From the NCBI RefSeq assembly GCF_002994745.2, contig NC_037091.1, forward strand, positions 25,425,789 through 25,489,788: DNA of 64,000 nt, read 5' to 3'. Below the pieces are notes generated by a model, which was given only the letters and a program-made list of their open reading frames with translations, made no database searches and had not been told where the DNA came from. The translations under genes and the position numbers were made by a program. The DNA comes from Rosa chinensis. Its lineage: Eukaryota; Streptophyta; Magnoliopsida; Rosales; Rosaceae. This document shows, piece by piece, positions 46,855 through 59,514 of the stretch; position 1 is the first letter of the stretch, and every line of letters begins with the position of its first letter.

Positions 46855-49800
46855 CACTATGCCAATAAACTCATCAGACGACAGAGCTCAGACGACAGAA
46901 TGTTTGTTTTCTGTTGTCTGATTTTTTTTAACGACAGAATGGAAATAAACTGTTGTCTGAATATAGTGATATACCATAGTAGGTCAGTTTTGGGAACAAG
47001 GTTCGTTTTCAGACAACAGTTTTCTGTTGTGCAATTAATGGAGATTCATTTGATTTTGATTGTGTCCTAGCTGATTTTTTTTTTGGCACAACATGAAGTG
47101 GAATTAAAACCACACTAGATGAAATATCCTTCTCGACAAACTCCCAGAGCAAACTTTCTCTTCTTCACGTACAGTGCGCTCTCTCAAACCAAAACCACTG
47201 AACTGAAAATCCAGCGCCTTGAACCCAAATATCTTGCCAAATCCAAACTCGATCTCCTCTGAAAACTAAAAAACCTTGAAGAACCTCCCCCTCCATCCTC
47301 CATCTCTGTTTGACAAACACAGAAAATCTCATTTTGCATCTGAAAGTTTTTTTCAAACCATACAACCAATCCATCCAAACCTCATATCATGATGCTCGTT
47401 TCATGGGTCTGGGTCTGGGTCTGTATTCATTCACTATGCTGGTAAGCCATTCGATTCACTGTTAAGCGATTTAGGATTTTTGTTGGATTGTGGATTTAGG
47501 GTTTTAATTTGAAATTTCCTTTGAAATTTGATTTGTTTTCGATGGTTTATGGTCGAATTGGGGATACGGGGTTATCGAATATAAGAAATTGGTGTTTTCT
47601 GTCTCTGAGCTCAACAAGCAATTTCAGAAGAAGCTGGTGTTTCAGATCCTGATTCAGAGAGTCAGGTATTCATTAAACGAATTTTGGCTGCTCCCTATGA
47701 GAAAGAGGTTGAATTCGAGCTTGTTCTGATAGACATGAGAGCTTGTGAACATAAGAGGGAGTCATGTGCAAAGACCAAGTGTTGAATCTTGGATCTTGTG
47801 CTTTTTCTTGATATGTGCTGAAGTGGGTATCAATGGTGTTTGGTATCATCTGCATCTCATACGGGTATGACAAATTTTGATTCTTTAACTGTAATTCTAA
47901 TCTTGTATTTGAGTTCTTTGATTGCAACCAAATTTATATGTTAGGTAGAGTTGTTATTGACTTTTCAATGTGTAAGCTTGAATGATGAATTCACTGTCCA
48001 GTTCATGGTGTTAATTGAACCACAAGAGCCCTATATGTTTGAACTTCAAGAGGAATAGAGGATGACATGTGGTTGTTTTTCCCTTAGCACTGTTTTTATG
48101 GGATTTGAGTAGAATCTAGTTAGAGTACAAGCATTAAACTCTGCTAAGCAAAAGTACTTTGAAGAAAGTAGCTGAAATGTTTTGGTCTCACTTTGTCTAC
48201 GTGGTGCTTAAAATACTTGTGTCGCAAGACCCAGTAATCAAGCCACTACATGAACTGGAGAAAAGTAACTTGGAAGATATTCTAACTCAAATTCCATTGT
48301 GGATAAAATGGCCCGATTGCGATCGAGTTAGTATCGCCATCCAATCCTTTTACATTGAACTTTTGCTCTTTCCTTCTCTAACTGCTGCTAGGAATATCGA
48401 TCAGTACTCATTATACACTTCATGGTGCAGGTAGACTGGCTAAACAAGTTTGTCTTGGATATTTGTCCTTACCTTGACAAGGTGATAATATAGTTTCATT
48501 TTATTAGGGGAAGCGACTTATTTTATTTGCTGTGCAGTGAATTTGCTCCACAATAAGAAGCATGGCACAAACTATCTTTACAAAATACATTAAGGCAATT
48601 GAATTCGGCGAACTGAGTCTTGGAACTCTACCACCCATAATATATGGTTAGTGTGCTGACGTTAATAACATAAATGACTTTATTTATTACTTTCTGGGGT
48701 ATTCCAAAACTTTGTAATCCAAGATTAGTTAAATTTCATATGCAATTTTTTTGCCTTCTCAATATGCTTAAATTGTAAGATATAAGCAACAAGCATGTTG
48801 CAGTATGTGCTACTATATCTTTTACTTCCTAAACACGTTTTGGTATTTCTATTCATCTCCACATCAGCAATGGTCATACAAATATTTGAGTATAGCATGT
48901 CAAAGTTATAGTCACAAGTTCCGACAGTCTTCTTAGTTTAGGTGATATTGATAAGGTGATATTCTGTGATCTTGTTGCAACCACATGTAGATTTTGGGAT
49001 GAACATATTGGGAGGGGACATCTTGTCCATTCCAATCCTCTATCCATTTATTCAGGTGCTACACCAGTAATTCTTTTTTTTAATGCTCACTATTCGTTGC
49101 TTTGCAGGAGACCATCAAAAGACAAGTCGCAAGCCTCTACCTCTGGCCTTAAAGACTTGATATCCCCTACCTTCAACGTGAGTAATTATGGGATGTATAC
49201 TTGAAGTACCTATATTTTGTCCCTCTTTACATTTCATTGAGGCTTTCATTGAGGCATGAAACAATCATCTTGAATGAGGCAGAGGTGTGGAACTGTTACA
49301 GAGATGATTGGAGAAGACGCATTTGTAGTACTCTTCTTTTAAATATTACTTCATAAAATTAATTTTTCCTGATGAGTTTATTGGCATAGTATTGGATAAT
49401 AGAGATCTGACTGTACCAACCAAAGTTTTAATACAAGAAATTTAATATGTTTTATACGATACTAATTGACCTTTTTTTTTTTTTTTGTAGCTTGAGAAAA
49501 CAACTGAACTTTCTAGTCGTGAAAAGGTATGCAATCTTTCTTACGACTTGTGCATTCAATGTCTATGCGACAAGTTCTAACAATCTTTCTTATACCATTT
49601 TCTGTATAGAGATGTCTATTACTATATATGGCATTGCTGGTAGAAGAGAACGGGGAGCAAGGGTAGAAGCTCGAGAGCTTAAGAAAGATGATGAAGTGTG
49701 GCTGGTCGGGAGAGCAGTTTAGAGCACCAGATGATCTGGTATTTTCATATTATGTGGATTTAACTCGTAGAGTTATAGTTTGCTTGATTGATGTAATGAG

Positions 49801-50520
49801 ATCTGGATACTTGTACGTTTTCAAATGAAATTAATTATAATGATAATTTGATTGAAGTGTTTCTCTTACCATTACAATTAAAATTTTTAGACCAGATTTC
49901 TTAATATGGTGTTGTGCAACTGCACTTGCTAAGACATACTAACCAAATAAAGCTGACGCCTAAACCAACATCAAACAACAGAATTCAAGCAAAGGTCTTT
50001 TGTTAACAGTCTTATACATCGACATATAACTGTGGTTTCTAATTGAATCACACAACAGAAAGACCCAAGAAAGTTCATGCCTCTATATATTCAGACGACA
50101 GATTTATGTCATTTTAATTAGAAAGCCACAATAGAACATAAGAAATATATGTTGTCCACAATTGATTCAGACAACAGAAAAAATCCAAGATAGTTCAAAT
50201 CTCCATATATTCACACAACAGATTTCTGTCGTCTTAGTGAACTACAAACGATAGAGTTTTATGAAAAGATGTTGTGCAAAAACCTTTATAACAATATATA
50301 ACTGTCGTTTTGTTACATCTGCAACAACAGAAAGTCATAATTCCGCATATTATAATCAGACAACAGATTATTGGCAGCCTCTGTTGTTTGAGTGAAATAT
50401 AAACCACGGGTAATATCTGTCGTCTGAAGGCCTAAGTGACATCACGCCAAGAGACAACAGAATTTTTCTGAATCAGACGACAGATATAATCTGTCGTCTG
50501 ATAGCTTTGGTGACATAGTG
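46855..50520 (+). mobile_element. CACTA element carrying synaptotagmin gene fragments
   Basis: 3666 bp, starting CACTATGCCAATAAAC and ending CTTTGGTGACATAGTG, with the 3-bp duplication tgt at 46852-46854 and 50521-50523. Dense subterminal repeats of the form cagacgacag, tctgtcgtctga and tctgttgtctga lie at 46875-47035 and 49965-50510. No TNP2 or TNPD frame is present, so it is non-autonomous. Its interior is mostly captured host sequence with introns. Confidence 0.92.
48153..49180 (+). pseudogene. SYT-like: Captured synaptotagmin (SMP/C2 lipid-binding) exons
   Basis: Exons in the order and phase of plant synaptotagmins. The first ends at 48326: PVIKPLHELEKSNLEDIL, then PLWIKWPDCDR. The next, 48431-48481, is VDWLNKFVLDICPYLDK. 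A third ends at 48646: MAQTIFTKYI, then IEFGELSLGTLPP. A fourth starts at 49108 with ETIKRQVASLYLWP followed by a stop. Plant synaptotagmins tether the ER to the plasma membrane through an SMP domain and C2 domains. The junction DR/VDW and intervening GT/AG introns are kept, so genomic DNA rather than cDNA was captured. A possible C2 scrap lies near 49495. Stops and missing exons make it a pseudogene. Confidence 0.8.
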
Positions 50521-50523
50521 TGT

Positions 50524-51966
50524 ATTTATGAGATGCATTGGACCAAAGCCGTTAATGGGTATTACACAAGGCAATTATTTTTGTGTAGTCATTAAACTCA
50601 ACACAAAAAAAATGCATTTACATTAAACTCTATCCATCTTATGCATATGAAGACCGACACATGAGTACAGTGAAGTAATGTATATATTAAAGATTCATTC
50701 AGTGTTAATCATTTTGGGTATCAAATTTTAGATTCAACCTGACCATCTTCACAAAAGGATAACATCACATGCATTGCTTGTTGATACACAAGGTTGCAAG
50801 AATATCTGGTATGGAGTAGTCGAAATCATGTGGGCTATGTCATTTTTGGAAGTTAAAATTATGTTGAGCTAAAAGCCAACTTACTGATACATTTGGAGTT
50901 GTCCTATAAGGCTATAACACAAGTGAGAATCTATGTTGCATGTAGTCCAAAACATTACACAATCTGATGTGATCAAACATTGCAGCAATGATATGTACAT
51001 GTTAAGGTTGTGGGCAGAAGTGCATGGAACTACATCACCAATAATCTATACATGATACACTTACAGCCATAGGTATCTTATATGGGTTAAGAGTGTATTT
51101 ATTTAGTAAATAAAAGCCCCGCCAAGATACTAAGTGGCTAATTTAATTTTCATATGTATACACATCACCTACTACTATCTCACCCATTAATTATAGTTTA
51201 TAAACACTGATTAGCTACCCAACCTATCCCTTATATTAACACACGCATTCACCACAACATCCCATTATTTGCTTCTTAGAATATTCTTGGAATTTATATG
51301 ATATGAAATTGTTGTACCATTTTTGCTAAGTCGAAATGAGCAAATTTGCAGGTTCTTAAGGTCAAGAAGATGGCATTGATGATGTTTGGACACCCAAGTC
51401 AGCTGCAAATCTTCGAATTTTCCTGAGTCGTGAGAAGTATACAGCCCCGTCAACCCAAAAGGTTAAACCAAGATGTGCCAAGACACTAAAAATGGCGCAA
51501 TTGTCAGTCAAATATCATGAACCTATCGCAAATGTCGATTAGTCAACAGATAATATCGACCGAACTTATGAGGACGGTGTACATTAATGATCCAACAAGT
51601 TCAATTGCATAGATATTCCACTTATTCAAGATATCTCGTCGAGAATAAGATTATATGTTGTTCAGGAGTAGATGTTATGTCGACGAAGAAATATTGTATC
51701 AAGGAGCAGATAAGCTGTCAAGGAAGAGTTGAGAAACATATATCTTGACAAGTTGGAATAGGAACTATATATCTCGTGTAGAAGTGAATATCTCATCTAA
51801 GACGTTAACATAATATAAATAAGCAAATAAAAAAAAAAAAATTAGGCATCACTAGCATGGAAGCAAATGTAGGTATACAAAAACTACCCAGTTTTACAAA
51901 GAATTACTAATATATGACAAGAAATAAAATAGGATATGTCCTTATTATAAAATAGCAACAACTTTC
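50524..51966. other. AT-rich intergenic DNA
   Basis: No gene recognised. 51600-51790 has short recurring words (atatctcgt, tcaaggag) reminiscent of the minisatellite near 39540. Confidence 0.4.
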
Positions 51967-52392
51967 TTAATTTTCGTCAGATGAATCAGATGAGTCATCA
52001 ATAACAATGGTTGATTTTGGACAAGATTGGCCGACCTTAGGTTTTTCAATCTTTATTCGAGTATGTAAAACACGAGGCTTTACTTCAGGATCATCAGCGG
52101 TGAGATCAATAGGATAACGAGGGTCTTTTCCGGGATAACACCAAGCTGGTAAAACTCGGCCTCTCAGACAAGTAACGCCAAAATGTTGAGGTTCCACCTT
52201 CATAGCCTGTAATGGAGGTACAACAGGTTGAACACTATTGATATACTCCAGTCCAAGTGACGGGTTAACTGGATGCACTTTTACATCAGCATTTTTTTAG
52301 AGTTATAAAAATAATCACCATATGGAGGAGATGTAGAACGAATACGAGCTGGTCCATGATAACATCGACTCTTACTTGGACGCCTAGCAGAC
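51967..52392 (-). pseudogene. Small SIM-tailed ORF, one frameshift, unrecognised
   Basis: The minus strand from 52392 reads MSARRPSKSRCYHGPARI, continues to YGDYFYNSKK, then shifts frame in a run of seven A near 52297-52303 and goes on as ADVKVHPVNPSLGLEYIN to a stop at 51967, about 140 residues in all. It is basic at the start, Pro-rich in the middle and ends STIVIDDSSDSSDEN. The hydrophobic-acidic end fits a SUMO-interacting motif with a phosphorylatable acidic tail. I do not recognise the family. It may be a small retroelement or host gene, with the frameshift either real decay or a sequencing error in the A run. Confidence 0.4.
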
Positions 52393-53409
52393 ATTGACAA
52401 AATTATCAGAAAGGTTGTAGCAAACCAGGAAGCAAATGAAGATGCAAAGGAACTAGTATTAATAAGTCTGATTCTTTGTCGATATCTGTATAAAAGATAG
52501 AAGCCCTATATATACAAGTTAGGTGCGATTGTAAGTTGTAACAAATGTTCTATATTTTCTCAAATGTTCTATCTCCTTAACAATATCTACCATTGATAGG
52601 TGGCTAGATTTACTCTAACTATTTCTATCTCCTTAATTGCTAGATGCTAGATTTTAGTCAACTTTTATGCTCCTCACGTGTTTCAAACCTCTTCAGCCAA
52701 CACCACTGATAGGTGGCTTACCACCATGTGTATAATCAAACATATAGTCAGAGTTCTCCAAAAAAAAAAAAAAAAGAGAAAAAGACCAGAATCGACATGG
52801 TCACGTTTTCTCAACCCGTTTTGACCGTTGACCATAGCTCATTAGCTCTGGTGTCAGGCCACATCATGGCCGGAAATCGGTGTTTCCCAACTCATCTCCT
52901 CATCATCGACCTATCTCTTCTTTTGGTTTGTCCCATCTCTGAATGGGAAAGGAGAATCAAACCTCCAAAACTTCTGGCTTTCTGACTATTTAAGCAATTT
53001 CCGGTGATTCTGGCAACGATCAGGCATGCATGAGATATGGTAATTCGTCTCCTTATCGAGTTCTACATCGTGATATAGTTAGTTTTCATTTTGGGTTATT
53101 TTTTGAAGATTTGGGTGTTTGGGATTTCCGGCCACCTGATTACACACGGTTTAGCTTCTTCTTCAGTCCAATTTGTTTCTGACATGTGTATTCCAACAAA
53201 AAATTGCAATTTGGAATCATTGGAAGGAGTTGAGATGTGATACACAATTTCGAAAATTGGAATTGCAGTTTCTTTCGGCATGGTTAACGTGGAAGTTTGT
53301 TTCGGCATTGTTTTAGATTGCAGCTTGTTTCATTCTAGTGTTGCCTGCAACAATTTCAAAAATTTGTTTTGACCTGTTCTTTAGGAGAATCCCTTGAGTG
53401 GAGGACTTG
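52393..53409. other. Unresolved DNA
   Basis: 52790-53000 is mildly GC-rich and may be a leader of a lost gene; no domain found. Nothing else recognised. Confidence 0.35.
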
Positions 53410-55330
53410 TTAGTCATTAGCCGTTGCATATTTTTCTGCTTTGTTCGTTGCTGTATTTGCTATATATGCAATCCTTCAGTCAATCAAATCACTACTTTGA
53501 ATTCCACAATCTTCTTCTCTAGTATTCTATTAGTCAAGTTCAGTTTGTAACATTTTGCAGTTGCATAGGAGTGACGTCTGCAAGATTTCAATTCCATTGG
53601 GTTTTCATACTGTTGTCGAACTGGAAATAGAATTGAGGTTGCTGCTGGATAAGGGCAAAATTCTATTCCGTTGGTAATCTTCAATCCAGTTTACAACTAT
53701 TTGTTCTTCTGTTAATTGTTCAAGGTTTTTTTTTTCCTTTTTTTTTCCTTTCAAAAGATTCTGGAGTTTCCCATTTAATTGATGTTTACCTGTGGTTTTG
53801 GTGAATATTGCAGGTATCTGCTCACCTTAATTTAGCAGTTGGAAAAGTAGCGGAAGTGTTAGAACTACAGAAAAAGATCAGGTAGTTGATAATCATTCTA
53901 TATGTGATGGTTCGTTTGCTAATACTTGAAAATTTATGTATTTTTTAGAGAAAGTTTGCATGCATCGATTACCGAAAAGAAATGTACTTAATCAAAACTA
54001 ATGTCATAATCAAAACTAATGCCAAATAGATTACTTCCTAGGTTGAATGCCAAATAAACTACCAAAGAGAAGTAAATTTTTTCATTTTGACTAAAAATAG
54101 AAAAGAGGTTGAAATATTATTGTTATGAAACTAGTAGTAACGACATACACCTCTAACACATGCATCCTTTAGGACTACATCCAAAATTAAAAAAAACTAT
54201 GAATCCCGGATAAAATAAAAAGTAATGCATTGTTTATGTTATGATACGCTTCAAAATTAATCATGTAGAAGATTGCAGTATAATAAAGTAGTGAAGGATA
54301 TGCACGTAATTTATTATTTATTGTTTATTTTTCTGCTTTGTTCATTGTGTATTTGCTATTTAAGCAATCCTTCAGTCAATGAAATCAGTATGTTGAATTC
54401 CACAATCTCTTCTCTAGTATTATATTAGGCAAGTTCAGTTTTTAACATTTTGCAGTTGCGTAGGAGTGACGTCAGTTTTGGTTTCAATTCTGTTGGGTTT
54501 TCATTCTTTTGTCGAATTGGTAATAGAATTGAGGACGTTGTTGTGGGAAAAGGGCATAATTCTATTCCCATTTAATTGATTTTTACCTGTTTTGTTGAAT
54601 ATTGCAGTTATCTGCTCTTCTCTATTTAGCATCTGGAAAAGTAGCAAAAGGAGCAGAAGTGCCTTTCCAAAAAAAAAAAAGTAGCAGAAGTGCCTTTCAA
54701 AAACAAAAAAGTAGCAGAAGTATTAGGGGGTAGAAAAAGTCAAGATAGTTGATAATCATTCTATATGTCATTGTTTGTTTGAGTAGGTGTTTTGCATTTT
54801 ACATCCCCCTTTGAGATATATGCTATTTTTTTAATTAATTTTTTATTAAATAAAATGAATGAGAAGTTGAGAAAAGAACTTCATCAAGGAGCATATTCAA
54901 TAGACTACCACTAGTAATATGTTGAATGCCAAATAAACTACCAAAGAGAGTAATTTTTTTCATATTGACTAAAAATAGAAGAGAGGTTGAAAATAGTGAA
55001 ACTAATATAGTAACAACTTACACATTTAACACACACCTTTCAGGACTACATGCAGAATTTAAAAAAAAAAATATGAATCCAGAATAAACAAAAAAACTAT
55101 GAATCCATAATTAAAAAACAAAAACTATGAATCCATAATAAAAAAATAAAAAAACAAACAATCCAGAATAAAAAAAAACTATGAATCCAGAATTAAAAAA
55201 AAAACTATGAATCTAGAATAATAATAAAAATCTCCCGAATAAAAATAAAAAGTAAAACAAAGTTTATGTTATGATACGCTCCAAAATTAACCTTGTAGAA
55301 GATTGTAGTATAAAATAGTAGTGGTTATTC
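53410..55330. repeat. Imperfect ~0.9 kb tandem duplication
   Basis: Two copies in the same orientation, offset by about 896 bases at the start. Shared blocks in order: gcaatccttcagtcaat (53468, 54364), gttgcnataggagtgacgt, ggaaaagtagc, gttgataatcattctatatg, gaatgccaaataaactacca (54047, 54925) and gatacgct(t/c)caaaatta. The second copy is longer because of a minisatellite at 55060-55230 built from aaaactatgaatccagaata. No coding region is convincing; a short exon-like stretch at 53817-53881 (AHLNLAVGKVAEVLELQKK) is only suggestive. Confidence 0.8.
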
Positions 55331-55795
55331 AAGACTGGGGAATGAAATAATTTCTTGTTTATTTGCGCCAACAATTCTATAAATATACATAAAATATACT
55401 TGTGAGCATTAGAGTTTGATTGTGAGCTTCAAACCATAACAGAAAAGGTGAAGGACTCTTTCTTTAACATTGGCTTCTCTCTCCTTTCTCTTTCAAGTAG
55501 GCGCACCTTAGTAGGACATGGTGTCTAGGCTGATTGGATATGAGAAGTGCATGCAAGTGGGCCTTGAGCCTCGCCAAAATCGTTCCTCTACTACCTGGCC
55601 ATGTTTTAAAAGAGTTACCAAAAGATTGAGGAAGGAGACTAATGTTAAGGCTAGAACCCTTGGGCCGTATTTCTAAACCTTGGTTGAAGACTTGCAATTA
55701 AATTTGGACTCTTGGTTATTACTTGTTTTTGCGTCAAACACTAAGAACTAATTTACAAAACTTGACGTTTTTAAATTTCATTTACTCTACAGAAG
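55331..55795. other. 5' flank of the CACTA transposase pseudogene
   Basis: No CACTA terminus was found here. AT-rich, with one short minus-strand frame of no recognisable domain. Confidence 0.35.
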
Positions 55796-57122
55796 ATGTC
55801 AGTTGATAAATCATGGATGAAGTTAAAACGGTCAGATATAAGGTATTTTGATGGAGTCACAAATTTCATCGATTACGCTACTAGGCATGTCAAAGATAGT
55901 GATGGAAAAATGTATTGTCCATGCCGAGATTGGATAAACCAAGATAGAGAATTGCCAGCAACAATACAGAATCATCTTTTGTACAGGGGTATTATACAAT
56001 ACTATACAGTATGGCGTAAACATGGGGAGAAGGTGGTTAATGATAGTGGTGGCAGTGGTAATAGTCACGATCATATTGATGGTAATGTGGCTGCCCATTT
56101 TGATCAATGTGATGATATGCAAGAACTAATAGAAGAATGTATCCAACAAGATCCTAATGGAGATGTGCAGAAGTTTTACAAATTGTTAGATGAATCAGAA
56201 GTGCCATTGTATCCTGAGTGCAAGAAATATTCCAACTTGTCATTTATTGTCAACTTGATGCACATCAAGAGTACTGGTAATATGAGTAATAAGGCATTTG
56301 ACCAGTTATTGGAATTGTTGAAAAATGCATTCCCCATGTGTGAAAGATGGTGTTTTAAGGCATCCAGCAGATGCGGAGGCTTGGGAAACTTTCGATCAAG
56401 TTCATCCATCATTCGGCAATGAGCATCGAAATGTAAGGCTTGGTTTGGCGACTGACGGATTCAACCCTTTTGGAAATATGAGTGTTAGTCATAGTACTTG
56501 GCCAGTTTTGCTATTTCCGTACAACCTTTCTCCATGGATGTGCATGAAAGAGCCTTATATCTTCTTATATTTACTCATACCAGGACCGAAGAGTCCTGGC
56601 AATGATATTGATGTTAACCTGAGATCGTTGATCGATGAGTTGAACACTTTGTGGGAATATGGTGCAGAAACCTATGACATTTCTACAAAACAAAATTTTC
56701 AGATGAAAGTTGCAGTCATGTGGACAATCAATGATTTTCCTGCATATGGTTACATGTCTGGTTGGAGTACACAGGGAAAATTGGCATATCCATGTTATGC
56801 GTCAGAGACTTCTAGTCATAGATTACAACACGGCTCAAAGTAATGTTATATGAGGCACCGTCGATTTTTAGCACCAGATCATGAATGGCGTAAACAACGG
56901 GAACCTTTTGATAATACAAGGGAAGAGAAATGTGCAGCAAGAAGACAATCTAGTGAGGAAATTGTAGATGAATTTCAGGGTTTGAAGACATTTGCACATG
57001 AAAAGAATAAGAAAACCCAAATTATCCCTGGATTTGGAATGACTCACAATTGGAAAAAGAGTAGTATATTTTTCCAATTGCCTTACTGGAAGACACTATT
57101 CTTACACATTTTTGTAACAATA
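55796..57122 (+). pseudogene. CACTA (En/Spm) TNP2 transposase, internally deleted and truncated
   Basis: Starts MSVDKSWMKLKRSDIRYF, the transposase-associated domain, with CPCRDW and HLLYRGI. At about 56340 the sequence jumps from LLELLKNAFPM straight to VKDGVLRHPADAEAWETF, missing roughly 80-90 residues that normally lie between, and changes frame. It continues NVRLGLATDGFNPFGNMS, NDIDVNLRSLIDEL, MWTINDFPAYGYMSGW, has a stop at 56841, then RHRRFLAPDHEWRKQREPF and IFFQLPYWKTLFL. It ends before the DVMH block that carries a catalytic region. No termini are seen, so the element is a fragment. Confidence 0.88.
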
Positions 57123-58299
57123 TAAAATGCAAGTTTACACCCTTATTGTGCATAAGGGCGTTTGACATGCAATTTTTATCTCCATCACTTGCAACTGATG
57201 ACCATACAACTTATGAATGTTTAAACAAATGCAAAAAGAAGTACACAAACCATCTATCTTCATAACAATACAACATTTCATTAACTGTTATTGCAAACAG
57301 ATAAAATATTTTAGCTATTATTATTTCTAATATTTTTACCAGCAATTTACACTACAAACGGTACATATTTTTCATCTAATCACCATTAGTAGTCAATGTA
57401 CCAAAATTTATAATTAACTATTATCAACTGTCCTGCATCAAATTTACCTAATCCTTCAAACATTACACTCCCTCAACTATGTAATTAAATCATTATTATA
57501 CTAATTTACAGCTGTACTATACGAAACAAGAAGCACATGAAACTTTTATGTTTACATCTGTTGCTTTGCCTGACTAAATGCACGTAAGGCATTAAAGTTC
57601 AACATGAAGATAATTAAATGCACACCCAACATAACTGACATTGAATACACTGACCATATGGCAATATCTTATCATCATATGAACTGTACAAACATTAAAT
57701 CAAAGGTTCCTAACCCCTGATATCCCTAACACGATGAGGTAAAGACTCTCTTTCTACAAACAAGCTAATCAATTTCATATTTTGCCAATAATTGATTGGA
57801 TGTATTATTTCTAATAGGAAAAAAATTATAAATTTCTATTTACCTCTACTTGTCTTTGCCTACAACATTTTTACGAAATAGAAACCTCAATAGATCAGCA
57901 TTATTCTTCCCTGAAATCACACCTTTATTTGTAAATGCACCAAATTTTCGTTTCATGCTCTGATGCTTCCGTTTTCAGCCTTTACTCTTCAGATGCTTCA
58001 CCTCCATATCATCAACCACGCGTTTAACATGCTACAACAAAAAAAATTGTTCAAAATATTTTCAATTTCTTTTACAACAAAACCACCTTTTTGGCATGCA
58101 GAAATGATGGAATCAAGTTCAAATACGTTGCTTGTTGCTCATTCTCCTATTTGGATGAAATTAGAAGATAAAATCAGAAAAATCCCTTATTATTTCAGCA
58201 AATATATTTGATTTTAGAGACTTCTCATTGGTTGGTTGACGCAGAAAAGCTTACATGAATTTATTTGAATGGTTGGAGCTGTGTGGATCAATCAGATAA
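57123..58299. other. AT-rich DNA, unresolved
   Basis: No gene or bounded element found. Confidence 0.4.
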
Positions 58300-59514
58300 T
58301 TCTTAGAAATTAAACTAATGATCCAAAAGGCTTGGAGACTAAGTTTGTTGTCCCCTATATATAGATGCATCCTTGGGACGTTTTCATTCACCAATTCTTT
58401 CATTCTTTTCACACATCAAAAATTATGTTCCACTCTCTAGTCTTCACGGTTCTGCGTCTTCAAGCAAAGAGGATGAGAGGAAGAAGCCGTGAGCAAGCCC
58501 TAACCACCATCATCCACCCTTATGCTGTAGCCACTGAAGCCTTGCTTTGAGTTCTTCAAGTGTTCAACGTTTACAGGTGTTCTTCATCCATCCCTTTATG
58601 GTGTAATTCAATCTTTTTCCTTGTAAACTCTTTAGTTTCTCTTTGTTTGAATTCATGAACAATGATTTCTAGTTAACGTATAACGATAATGACAAAGTTT
58701 AAAGCCCGTCTCTATGTTTTAATAAAACTTGCGATTTCTTTATAGTTGGTTATGTGAGATTGCTTAATTGATTTTGGATTATAGAAAACTTTTATATGTC
58801 TATGTTTTTTAGTGCACCTTAGGATATATGTATGTAATTTGAGCTAAATTTAGGTTAACAATTCACCTAATAGTTTTGTGAACCTATTTCATAGGTAGTA
58901 AAGGGTTTGGACAAAAGTCAAAATCAATTAAGGAGGATTGCAAATAGATGAACTTTTTCATACTGGGTTGTGCACTTTGGCTGACTTCCTTTCTTTGTTC
59001 TTCATGTGTTGAATTTGTTCTTGATTAGCTAGCTTTCTAGACTATGATAGAATGTTGAATATGTTTAATTTAGGTGCTTTCATTTAGATTAAATATTCAA
59101 GGAAAGTAAAATATGGGAAATCATTTGCTTACTAACGTTTCACATGGTCAATTTCATTCTCATGACATAGAAAATCAACTATAGATATTGTAATTGAAAT
59201 TCTTGCATAGAGTTGTGGTTTTGATCTTTGTTCCTAACATTCCACCCTTGTATATGTGTTTTTATGATTCTTTTATTTATTTTATTTTTGTCTGCATTAA
59301 AAATTCTAAAATCCCCCCTTTTTACGGTAACTGGTATATATCTTCATTCTTTGTTTTATTTTTGTAAATATAATACCTCACACTCATATTAATTTTTTAT
59401 TTGTTTATTCAATTACAAGTGTACCCTCAATCTCCGGCTTGAACGATCCATACTTATTCAATACTGACAACTACATTTTACAGGGTTAAATTGTGTGCTA
59501 CTTTTAGCATTTCA
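58300..59514 (+). mobile_element. LTR C, third copy of the 39829-43591 LTR family, partial
   Basis: In the opposite orientation to LTR A and B it has a TATA box cctatatatag at 58353, a leader with splice-like features, and the family end block gaacgatcc...ctgacaactacattttacag followed by ggttaaattgtg at 59440-59495. The 5' start (tgataggagc) was not found, so the left part is lost or diverged. No target duplication seen. Confidence 0.55.

Noticed and set aside
51265..52392. Endogenous pararetrovirus origin for this region
   Set aside because: I considered it because of the small basic SIM-tailed ORF, but no reverse transcriptase, protease or movement-protein motif is visible nearby.
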